This document shows, piece after piece, positions 56,012-64,000 of a stretch of 64,000 bases of DNA. The stretch comes from Aureococcus anophagefferens (taxonomy: Eukaryota > Sar > Pelagophyceae > Pelagomonadales > Pelagomonadaceae), in the NCBI RefSeq assembly GCF_000186865.1, contig NW_008705579.1, positions 350,544 through 414,543 on the forward strand, read 5' to 3'. Position numbers and translations under genes: made by a program. Below the pieces are notes generated by a model. The model searched no databases. It worked only from the letters and a program-made list of their open reading frames with translations, and was not told the origin of the DNA. Position 1 is the first letter of the stretch, and every line of letters starts with the position of its first letter.

Positions 56012-59000
56012 CTAGGCCCTGGCCGCGGCTTTTCGTTTGTAGAAGAGGACGTAGGCCTGGCTGGAGACGACCGTGCTCGGGTCCGCGCGCGAGACGAGCG
56101 AGTCGTTATAGTGGCTGCGGCGGGGACGGCGCGCGTCGAGACAAAAAAAAAGAAAAAACGAACGCGGGGAGAACGCACTACCAGACCTGGGTCGCGTCGT
56201 CGATGGCCGTGGCCGTGTAGTGGCCGCCGCCGAGGCCGCCGCTGTGCTCCGAGACCGCGTAGAGGTCGTAGAGGCAGCCGCGCGGGTCGTCCTTGGCGCC
56301 GAGCACCTGGGAGCTCAGGTCCAGGTCCCGCAGGGGGAAGCTCACGAGGTCGTCGAGCTTCTGGCGGTGCACGAAGTAGGTGTTCTGCGCGTACTGGAAG
56401 CGCTTGAGGTGGAGGATGAGCACGTCCGGCACCGACCAGAGGTCCAATTTCTTGAACGCGCGCGAGTGCTGCTTGCACTTGGCGCAGTACCACTGCTCCG
56501 TCTCGCCGAGCTGCTCGCGCTCCGCGAGCTTCCGGAAGCAGTCGAGCACGTCGATGGACGCCGCGCCGCGGCCGCCGTCGTCGTCGCGGCGCCGCGCGGA
56601 CGCGTGGTCGTCGACGGCGTCGCGCTCCGACGCGTCGACGCGGCCCGCCAGATCCTCGTCGGACCACTCCAAAGTCACGGTCTGCACCGTCGACGGCAGC
56701 GCTTCGGCCTCGGCGCCCAGGTCGCTCTCGAAGCGCGTGCCCGACGCCGTGGACGCGCAGCACCGGTACGCGTCGCCGTCGCCCGACGCGACGAACCGCG
56801 CGCAGTGCGCCGCGACCTTGGCCCGCAGGTCCCCGCACGTCGCCTCGTCGTTCACGGCGACGCGCAGCGGCAAGCCGAAGAGCTCGTACTGCTTCGCCGG
56901 GCCCGCGCCCGCCGCGCCCGGCGCGCGGAACGCGGACCCGGAACCTCTAGCCGCCGCGACCTTGCCGAAGAGCACGTCCACCGTGCGGCCCTTGGGCTTG
57001 CCGTTGGCGCCCCGGCGGTCCAGCTCGAAGGCAACCAATTCATCGTTGGGCTTGATGTGCTCCACGGAGAACGCGTCCGCGAACGTCCGGTAGACGCGGT
57101 GGCCCCAGACGTCGCACAGATCCAGATCGCCGCCGCTCCGCGCGTCCGCGCCGTAGGCCAGCGCCACGAGCGCGTCCTTCAGCGCGCCCACGGTCTCGCG
57201 CGCGGGCACGGCGACGACCAGCTTCAGCGGCCGCGTGCCCAGGGGCAGCTTGAGCAGCGTCACGGCGACGCGGCGCGTCTTCGCCGCCGGCAGCGGCAAC
57301 GAGAGGCTCAGGTAGGGGTCGAAGGTGATGGACTCGTGGTTGCAGTTCGGGCAGGTGATGTGGCTCTTGAGCTGGCCGTAGCACGTGTCGACGATGACGC
57401 TCTTGTTGCGCATCTGGAACCGGCTCCACGACTCGCGCGACACCTCGGCGTCGGGCCGGCCGTTCGACTCGAGCGTCTCCGTGTAGGGCTTGCGCTTGAT
57501 GCGGTTCAGGTCCTCGTGGAGGCCGTCTAATACGTAGTTCATGAGCTCCTGGCTGTCCTGCTGCTGGTAGCCGCTGAACTGGGGCGCGTGCGTGCCGATG
57601 GACCGCTTCAGCGCCGTCGGCACGACGACGGCGAACTTGCCGCTCCAGACGTCGCGCACGAAGTCGGCGTAGGCCCGGGCGATCTGGCCGCCGGCGCCCA
57701 GGGGATTGTCCTCGTTGATCTCGTCGAGGAAGGTCGGCCGGTTGTTGCCGTCGTCCTCCAAAAAATAGTTCGTGAGCGGGTGCGTGTGGCTCAGGCACTG
57801 GAGCCTGGGCAGGACAAGGGTGATTCAACGTCGCTTCAACGTGAGTGTTCCGCGCGCGCGCGTTCCGGAAAAAGCATCCACGCTTCGAGACCGTTCCAAG
57901 AGATGATCGCTCGTCCAAAAATCAGCCGAAACGAGTGGAAAACGGCCGAGATATGAGGCTTTGAAGTTGGGAATTTCGCTCTCTTGTCCTGCCCTGACTG
58001 GAGCATCGAGTTCATGAAGCACGTGTTGCCCAGGTTCGACAGCCCGACGGCGCCGCGCGCCGGCGGCGCGCCGCGCACGTGGGACCGCGCGGGCCGCGCG
58101 TCCGCGCGCGAGGACGCGAGGCGATCCGCGCGCGCGTAGGCCGCGCCGCCGGGATCGGCGCCGGACCGGTGGTGCTCCGCGAGCTGGCGGTCCCGGTCGT
58201 GGCGCGCCGCCGCCGACGCGCGGCTCTTCTTGATGTGGGTCCCCATCTTGCAGAGCTGCTCGCTCGACGTCTCGAGCCACCGCGGCGCGACGGCGGCGCC
58301 CGGCGCGACGGTCGACACCTCGACGCGGTCGCCCGAGCAGTCGACGACGCGCGCCTCGTACCACAGGGGCTTCTTGGCGTCCTCGGACCGCACCTCGCAG
58401 GCGTCGCCGACGCGCAGCCGGCGCCAGTCCTCGGTCCGCGCGAAGAGGGGCTGGAGCGACGACTGGTCCTCCTTCTCGACCCACGTGTCCCACCGCGAGC
58501 TCCACCCGCGGAAGTGGACCTTGACCTTGGAGCCGTCGACCTCCACGACCACGGAGTCGAACCAGCGGCCCTCGCTGTCGCGCGCGTCGACGACGTCGCC
58601 GGCCTTGAGCCGCGCGCGCCACCGCTCCCTCCGGACGTCGCGCGGCCAGAGCCGGTTGCCGCCCGGCGCCGACGGGCTCCGGAACTCGACCAAAGCCCCC
58701 CAGCGCGGCGCCTCGCGGCTCCCGAAGACGGCGGGCACGCCGCCGATCATCGCCGACTCGTCGCCCTCGAGCAGCTGCCAGAGCTCCTCGCCCTGCGCGT
58801 CGTCGTCGCCGCCGCGCCCCCAGAAGCGGTCCTCGCGCAGCTCCCGGGGCTCGCCGGCGACGGACTCGCCCGTGAAGTCCTCCTCCGCCGCGGCCCGCAC
58901 CCAGATGCGCCGCTCGTCGCCGAGGCCGCCGCGGCCCGCGCGGAAGAGCCGGTCCCGGCAGCCGCCGACGCGGTCGTAGCGGCTGCAGAGCACGGGCCGC

Positions 59001-59464
59001 GCGCCGCGGTCCGCGGCGCTCGCGCGGCCGTCGCGCTCCACGACGCGCACGTCGAAGCGCAGCGGGTAGACCTCGACGTAGACCTCCGCGGACGACGCGC
59101 CCTGGACGACGCGGACGGGGTAGGCGGGCCCTCCGCCGTACCAGCCCTCGAGCGCGGCCCAGACCGGCGCGGGCACGAGGGCGTAGTCGTCGTGCTCCAC
59201 GAGGCCGACCTTGAGGAAGCGGTCGCCCTCGGGCGACGCGAAGCTCAGCGGCTCGTTGCCCACGGGGCCGGGCTCCGCGGCCGCGGAGCCGCTCACGGAG
59301 AGCTGCTCGAGCGAGCCCTCGAGGCCCTGGTCGTAGCCGACGTACTGGCGCCAGGACGCCCACCACTTCTGGGAGACCACGTAGTACGTGTCGCCGAGCC
59401 GCATGCGCGCGGCCTCGAGGGCATCCTTCACCTGGGCCCGCTGCGCCGTCCGCGACGCCGCCAT
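56012..59464 (-). CDS. Ubiquitin-specific protease with DUSP and Tudor-knot-like modules
   Basis: Three exons (59464-58005, 57804-56182, 56114-56012) give 1061 residues. A DUSP domain opens the protein (DTYYVVSQKWWASWRQYVGYD). Two Tudor-knot/chromo-barrel-like segments follow at about 295-410 (DSEGRWFDSVVVEVDG, HFRGWSSRWDTWV). The USP core starts at GLSNLGNTCFMNSMLQCLSH (Cys482) and ends at GGLGGGHYTATA (His1015) with HYNDSLVS. CxxC zinc pairs are seen (CPNC, CAKC). Intron 1 (57805-58004) is a family-1 introner element that splits the Cys box itself between NSM and LQC. Intron 2 (56115-56181) is GT-AG and brings in the final exon ending SSQAYVLFYKRK. The expected role is deubiquitination. Confidence 0.92.
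57805..57996 (+). mobile_element. Introner element, family 1, copy d (intron 57805-58004 of the minus-strand gene)
   Basis: This 192-bp element has ends CTGGGCAGGACAAG and the complement of CAGGGCAGGACAAG. The target duplication ACTGGAGC is at 57797-57804 and 57997-58004. On the host strand it is a GC-AG intron starting GCTCCAGT and ending CTGCCCAG. Both ends carry the same variant GGACAAG. The interior is near-identical to the copy at 12688. Confidence 0.95.
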
Positions 59465-59787
59465 TTTCTATACAGCTAGCTTGTCCCTGCGGCCGCGCGC
59501 CCGGTTTCGATCACCGGGCGCGCCGCGGCGGCGGCGCCGGCCGCGAAGGAGGTCTGCGCGCCCCGGAGCGCCGGGCGCTCTGCGAGTCCGGAAAGACGAC
59601 GGACGCCGGCGGCCGTCCACGCGAGGCCAATGCACAGAGAGCGACGCTGAGGCGCTTTGGCCACGGGTAACATTGATGTGAGTTGCCGTCCAAGGGCCGA
59701 TCTTTCCCGTCGCTCTAACAATCCATCGTCCCGTGGCCACCGAAGCTGCCCCTGCCGTCGCATCCCGCCGCCGCCACACCTCACACC
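59465..59787. other. Divergent promoter region between USP and DeSI genes
   Basis: These 323 bp separate the head-to-head USP and DeSI-like genes. Two mildly AT-rich patches lie near each start. No coding, RNA or repeat feature was seen. Confidence 0.5.
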
Positions 59788-60513
59788 ATGGCCGCCATGG
59801 CCGCGAAGCCGGCCCCCAAGAAGTCGATGGACGCGCCGAAGAAGCAGCTGAGCCTCGGCCCGGCCTACGACAAGACGGGCTGGGAGGCCGTCGTCGAGAC
59901 CTTTGGGTGCGGCACGACGGTGAGCGAGGACGACATCAAAGAGATGGTCAAGGAGGCGAAGACGCCCGTGACGCTGCACGTCTACGCCGTGGGCCACGCC
60001 AAGGCCATCCAGGAGATCAATTACGTCGTGGAGAACTTCCTCAACGAGGGCGGCGTCTTCCACGGCGCGATCGAGGTCTACGGCCAGGAGTTCTCCTTCG
60101 GCGGCTGCCGCCAGAACAAGAGCGGCATCTTCGCCTGCAAGCCCAAGTCCTGCCCCATGCACACGTACCGCGAGTCCATCTACCTCGGCGACTGCAAGAA
60201 GACCATCAAAGAGGTCCAGTCGATCCTCGACTCCATGAAGCCCGAGTGGATGGGGCCGACCTACAACCTGCTCCGCAAGAACTGCTGCTCCTTCAGCAAC
60301 GCCTTCGCGCAGAAGCTCGGCGTCGGCGAGATCCCCAACTGGGTCCACCACCTCGCGGACGTCGGCGCCGCGCTCGACGACGACGTCAAGGCCGTCGTCC
60401 ACGGCCTCCACAGCATCGAGGACAGCGTCGAGGGCGTCTTCCACCACCAGACGGTCCACGACCCCGACGACCCGGCGCACCCGGGCCACCCGGAGCACCC
60501 CTCGAACAAGTGA
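59788..60513 (+). CDS. PPPDE / DeSI-type isopeptidase
   Basis: The 241-residue single-exon protein belongs to the PPPDE (DeSI) thiol-peptidase family. Some members remove SUMO, and others act on ubiquitin or palmitate. The catalytic His is in VFHGAIEVYGQEFSFGG (about His92) and the Cys in LLRKNCCSFSNAFAQKLG (about Cys166). The blocks CPMHTYRESIYLG and IPNWVHHLA are typical. The C-terminus is His/Pro/Asp-rich (DPDDPAHPGHPEHPSNK). It shares a promoter interval with the ubiquitin protease on the opposite strand. Confidence 0.92.
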   Translation: MAAMAAKPAPKKSMDAPKKQLSLGPAYDKTGWEAVVETFGCGTTVSEDDIKEMVKEAKTPVTLHVYAVGHAKAIQEINYVVENFLNEGGVFHGAIEVYGQEFSFGGCRQNKSGIFACKPKSCPMHTYRESIYLGDCKKTIKEVQSILDSMKPEWMGPTYNLLRKNCCSFSNAFAQKLGVGEIPNWVHHLADVGAALDDDVKAVVHGLHSIEDSVEGVFHHQTVHDPDDPAHPGHPEHPSNK

Positions 60514-60630
60514 GACGCGCCCCCAGCCCCACGTCCCGGCCCGCGCGGCCGGAGGATACTCTAGTAACGGCCCCCTTTGTACCCGGAAAGACCGCCCATC
60601 CACGAACCGAGCTCACGGGCACCCCGAAGC

Positions 60631-63570
60631 TTACTGCGTCGGGCTCGTCGCGGCGAGGGCCTTCTCGTAGAGCTCGAAGCGCCGCTGGGACGTGGCGAGG
60701 AGGCGCCGCTCCGCGACCTGGTGGAGCTGGATCATCTTGCGGATGCAGAGCGTCGGCGGCTTGAAGCCCTTGGGCGACGGCGCGCCGCTCAGGTCGTCGC
60801 CCTCGTCGAGCGTCGGGCTCGGCGGCGCCGGCGGCGCCGCGGGCGTCGACGGCGCGGACCGCCGCGCGCCGTCGTCCGCGAGCGACAGCCCCGTGGACGA
60901 GCTCGACGACTTGGGCCGGTCGCCCGCGGGCAGGTCGCCCAGGGGCTTCGACGCGCGGTGCTGGAGCCCCGCGGCGCGCGCGCGGCGCCGGCCCTCGCGC
61001 GCGAGGAGCAGCGTCGACGTCTTCGGCCGGTGGACGTGGGGGTCGATGGTCGGCAGCCCGAAGCTGCCTAAAGTTCGCTCCTGGTCCAGGCTCAGCAGGC
61101 TCTCCTTCTTGATGATGTCCATGGACCGCGCGAGGCCCTCGCCGACGACGACGTCCGGCTCCTTGGGCCGCCGCCGCCGCCGCCCGGCGAAGTCCCCGTG
61201 CTCGGACGCGGGCGTGACCTCGAGGTGGTTCAGCACCCGGTGCACCTGGTTCATATGGCCGCGCTCGTCGCTCGGGTCGTCGGCCGGCGACCCGGGCGCG
61301 TCGCCGTCGCGCGCCTCCTCCGCGAGGCGGCGCCGCTCGCTCCGCTTCGACCACTTGTCGATCATCTTCTTCGTCTCCGCCTTGCCGTGGTCGCTGTCGA
61401 GGAGCGCCTCGTTCAAATTGACGAACTTGGTCACGCGCCGCTTCGCGCCCGCGCCGCCGCCGCGGCTCACGTTCTTCGTCGCGAGCGCGTCGAGCCGCGC
61501 GCAGTGCGAGTTCACCGTGAGGCGGCCCTTGTCCGGCGACGGCTCCGGCGACGACGACGCCGGGTCGTCGCCGTGGTGGTGGCGGTGGTGGCGGCGCCGG
61601 CCCGGCGAGTCGCCGCCCGGCTCCGCGGGGCCGTCGAGCTTGTGGACGATGGTGCCCTGGGCCTCGCGCCGCCGCAGTCGGCCCTCGGCCATGTGCGTGC
61701 GCACGCGCTCCTGGGCGAGCTTCGACATGCGCTCCTCGCAGAGGTTCGCGCGCGCCTTGAGCTCCGTCGCGATCTGCGCGCGCGCCGCGCGGTCCATGTC
61801 GCCGTTCTTGACGAGCTCGTTGGCGCGCTTGAGCATCTTCGTGCAGATCTCGTGGCACTTGCCGATGATCTCCTCGGCCCGCAGGTACTCGCCCTGCTGC
61901 TCGTAGACCTCCGCCTCCGCGAGGAGCGTGATCGTGCTCGCGACGACGTCCTCGAGGTCCGCGCGCGCCTCGGCCCGCCGGCTCTTCGTGTCGCTCTTCT
62001 TCTTGTTCGCGACCTGGGTCACGCCCTCGGGGTTGATCTGGTAGTTGGCGTAGGTCATCATGGCCGGCGTGATCGACACGTGCTCCTGCGCGTAGCTCGC
62101 CTCGCAGACGGCCTCCCAGTGCATCCGCGCGGTCACGGCCTTCAATGCGAGCGCCTTCGTCCGCGGGTCGAGCACGCTCAGCTCCCGGGCGATGGACATG
62201 GAGATGACGAAGACTTCCGTGACGGTCTGCGCGACGGCCCAGCGCGTCGCCTCGAAGAAGCCCATCATCTCGACCAACCCGAAGATGTCGTCGGGCCCCA
62301 ACAGCGCGACCTCGATGGCCGAATCCTTGCCGCCGGCGCCCAGGCGGAAGATCTTGAGGGAGCCCGTCTGGATGAAGACGACCTCGGACGCGTCCGCGCG
62401 CGAGACCTGCTGCTTGGGCTTGACGACGCGGCGGCTCATGCGGCTCGCCATCTTGTAGAGCTCCTCGATGGGCCAGTGGCGGTAGAGCAGGTTCGACTTG
62501 AGGCACGCGACCTTGACGTCGAAGAGCTTGTTCCGCTCACCATAAATACGCTCGAAGGTCGACGGCGGGATCACGAAGCAGACCGTGCGGCCGAAATCGC
62601 GCGCCGTCGCGTCGTCGAGGTCGAGGATCTCCGCGTCGCCCGTCGCGACGATGGACGCCGCGCGGCCCTCGGAGTGGGCGCTGAACGCCACCTCCCCGAA
62701 GCCCGCGCCGGCCTTGAGCTCGACGACGCGCCGCCCGTAGTCGCGCACGAGGGGGTCGCTCGCGTCGCCCGGCGTCGGCGGCTCGTCGTCCGTCGCCTTC
62801 TTGTGCACGGCGACCGCGCCGTGGAGGCACGTGTAGTAGCCGTCGGGCTTGTCGCCCTCGCGGAACACGAGGGCGCCGCTCGCGTAGAACCGCAGCTGGC
62901 CCTGGCTCAGCACCTCGAAGACCTCCTCGTTCGTCATGTTCGACATCGACTTCGGCGCCATGAGGTACAAGATCTGCTGCGCGGTGTCGAGCCAGCCCCG
63001 GTCCATCTCCGGGGGCCGCTCCCGGAGCAGGTCCTGCAGCCGCAGCACCTGGATGTACCGCGAAAAGCGCGACAGCACGCGCGGGTCCTGGTCCATGAAG
63101 ACGATGGGATGCATGAGCACGACCCACGACGGCGAGTAGCCGCGGTACTCCGATATGCCCAGGTGCTTCACCGTCGAGTTCGTGAGCTGGCGGAACTTGT
63201 GGAGGTGCAGGTGCTGCAGGAATTCGCCCTCGGCGGCGGAGATGCCGTACTGCACGAGGAGGCCCTCGCTCAGCAGGTTCCGCATGCGTTTGATGACGAC
63301 GACGCGCGCCTCGCGGCACCATGCAATAACATCTCTCCGCGACTCGTCGTCGAGCAGGTCGAAGAGCTTCTGCAGGAACTTCTTGTCGTCCTCGGGGAAG
63401 ACGGCGTAGTCCGTCTTCGCCTTGAGCGCCTCGCCGCTGCGGTAGGCCGCGCTGTAGACCTCGTTCGGTAGGCTCCGGTCCGGCGTGAGGCCGCGCGCGA
63501 ACTCGAGGATCTTCGTCTCCCGGGTCACGCGCGGCCCGGCGATGGTCCCGCGCGGCGCCGCCTGCGCCAT
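60631..63570 (-). CDS. Protein with two cyclic-nucleotide-binding-like domains
   Basis: The 979-residue single-exon protein starts at 63570. The first 200 residues are helical. Two cNMP-binding-like beta barrels follow: about 205-340 (FYASGALVFREGDKPDGYYTCLHG, AGAGFGEVAFSAHSEGRAASIVAT) and about 365-480 (VVFIQTGSLKIFRLGAGG, GPDDIFGLVEMMGFF). The first keeps FGEVAF and a following Arg (EGRAAS), the phosphate-cassette pattern. The second is degenerate and may not bind ligand. A long helical and disordered tail with a His-rich tract (RRRHHRHHH) completes it. There is no channel or kinase domain, so it may be a regulatory or scaffold protein. Confidence 0.83.
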   Translation of the reverse strand: MAQAAPRGTIAGPRVTRETKILEFARGLTPDRSLPNEVYSAAYRSGEALKAKTDYAVFPEDDKKFLQKLFDLLDDESRRDVIAWCREARVVVIKRMRNLLSEGLLVQYGISAAEGEFLQHLHLHKFRQLTNSTVKHLGISEYRGYSPSWVVLMHPIVFMDQDPRVLSRFSRYIQVLRLQDLLRERPPEMDRGWLDTAQQILYLMAPKSMSNMTNEEVFEVLSQGQLRFYASGALVFREGDKPDGYYTCLHGAVAVHKKATDDEPPTPGDASDPLVRDYGRRVVELKAGAGFGEVAFSAHSEGRAASIVATGDAEILDLDDATARDFGRTVCFVIPPSTFERIYGERNKLFDVKVACLKSNLLYRHWPIEELYKMASRMSRRVVKPKQQVSRADASEVVFIQTGSLKIFRLGAGGKDSAIEVALLGPDDIFGLVEMMGFFEATRWAVAQTVTEVFVISMSIARELSVLDPRTKALALKAVTARMHWEAVCEASYAQEHVSITPAMMTYANYQINPEGVTQVANKKKSDTKSRRAEARADLEDVVASTITLLAEAEVYEQQGEYLRAEEIIGKCHEICTKMLKRANELVKNGDMDRAARAQIATELKARANLCEERMSKLAQERVRTHMAEGRLRRREAQGTIVHKLDGPAEPGGDSPGRRRHHRHHHGDDPASSSPEPSPDKGRLTVNSHCARLDALATKNVSRGGGAGAKRRVTKFVNLNEALLDSDHGKAETKKMIDKWSKRSERRRLAEEARDGDAPGSPADDPSDERGHMNQVHRVLNHLEVTPASEHGDFAGRRRRRPKEPDVVVGEGLARSMDIIKKESLLSLDQERTLGSFGLPTIDPHVHRPKTSTLLLAREGRRRARAAGLQHRASKPLGDLPAGDRPKSSSSSTGLSLADDGARRSAPSTPAAPPAPPSPTLDEGDDLSGAPSPKGFKPPTLCIRKMIQLHQVAERRLLATSQRRFELYEKALAATSPTQ

Positions 63571-63746
63571 GGCCGCCGCGTCGGGCAGCGGCGCGACGGG
63601 CGGACTGGTCGCAGCCCGCCCAGAGCTAGCGCGCTCGGCGCCGGCGGCATCATTGGCACGATGCCGCTGACAAATCTCATAAAACCATCACGATGGCACA
63701 AGGCGCTCTAACATGACCATGGGGCGGTAGCTCATCACCCGCGAGC

Positions 63747-64000
63747 ATGGTGCGGGTGACGCCCGTCGTCAAGAGCGTGTCGCTGACCGTGAACCTCGCC
63801 AACGCCGTGCGGAAGAAGAAGCCGGACGAGGCGAAGCCGGCAGCCTTCCGTTTCTCCAGCAAGAGCGCGCCGCCGAAGCCGCGGCCGAGCCGGCCGTCGC
63901 GGCGCGTCGCGCCGGACAGCGGCGACCAGCGCCGGGCCGCGGCGGACCGGGCGGCGGCCAAGGCCGAGGCCCAGCGCGCCGAGGCCCAGCGGCTCGCGGT
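63747..64000 (+). CDS. Hypothetical basic protein (3' partial)
   Basis: An open frame starts at the ATG at 63747 and runs off the window. It reads MVRVTPVVKSVSLTVNLANA, then a Lys/Pro/Arg-rich stretch and the beginning of an Ala/Glu/Arg coiled coil (DRAAAKAEAQRAEAQ). It is divergent from the cyclic-nucleotide-binding gene, 176 bp away. The composition recalls other coiled-coil proteins in the window. No function can be assigned. Confidence 0.55.
   Translation, partial: MVRVTPVVKSVSLTVNLANAVRKKKPDEAKPAAFRFSSKSAPPKPRPSRPSRRVAPDSGDQRRAAADRAAAKAEAQRAEAQRLA

Noticed and set aside
63677..63961. Minus-strand frame at the right edge
   Set aside because: The plus-strand frame from 63747 has a better start context and composition; the minus frame looks like its shadow.
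1..64000. tRNA, rRNA, replication origin and autonomous transposase genes
   Set aside because: None could be recognised; the introner elements here are too short to encode a transposase.

Overview
The window looks like a very GC-rich, gene-dense nuclear contig of a picoplanktonic stramenopile alga. The best guess is a pelagophyte such as Aureococcus anophagefferens. Several things point there: spliceosomal introns, eukaryote-only families (GRK kinase, BEACH, VPS9, USP, SLC25), proteins with plastid- or thylakoid-type leaders, a urea-utilisation cluster, and introner elements of the kind I recall being described in Aureococcus and Micromonas. The species is inferred, not proven. About 35 genes fit in 64 kb. 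Many convergent pairs are separated by 3-50 bp, and one pair (33301-33304) overlaps at its stop codons. A 205-base N gap sits at 7013-7217.

The most striking content is six introner elements: DNA-transposon-like insertions of about 190-203 bp, each forming exactly one intron inside a coding region. Family 1 (12688, 16660, 43261, 57805) has inverted ends like CWGGGCAGSACAAG. Family 2 (1377, 15463) has ends like CTGTGTGSAAATCAA. Every copy is flanked by an 8-bp target duplication. In every case the intron equals one copy of the duplication plus the element, so the host target supplies the 5' splice site (GT or GC) and the element end supplies the AG. Splicing them out restores a continuous protein in all six. 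The ordinary introns are mostly 44-109 nt, with many near 56 nt; one is 196 nt. About half of all introns have GC rather than GT donors, and several short ones share an internal motif.

Layout: 1-4.5 kb holds a hydroxylase/TPR/methyltransferase fusion and a coiled-coil protein. 4.6-12 kb is a urease cluster: UreG, a UreD-UreF fusion, a BspA-like LRR surface protein, urease and a mitochondrial-type carrier, with two head-to-head promoter pairs. 12-17 kb holds a CSP41-like epimerase and a cysteine-rich membrane receptor-like protein. 17-25 kb holds an ABHD17-like hydrolase, a VPS9 Rab exchange factor, a TlyA-type methyltransferase, an Hsp70, a hypothetical protein and a thylakoid-lumen-type protein. 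25-36 kb holds a GRK-like kinase with a CaaX end, two low-complexity/coiled-coil proteins, a purple acid phosphatase and an LRR protein. 36-43 kb holds small membrane or secreted proteins and a serine-rich protein. 43-50 kb holds a WDR81-like BEACH-WD40 protein and an EF-hand/metallo-beta-lactamase protein. 50-64 kb holds a lower-GC HMG-box/SPRY gene, a class 3 lipase, a secreted methyltransferase-like protein, an ankyrin protein, a ubiquitin protease head-to-head with a DeSI peptidase, and a double cyclic-nucleotide-binding protein.

Functionally, the urease, UreG and UreD/F genes together can make active nickel urease from urea; no UreE is seen, as is usual in eukaryotes. The other genes are unrelated housekeeping or signalling genes. 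No tRNA, rRNA or CRISPR array was seen.
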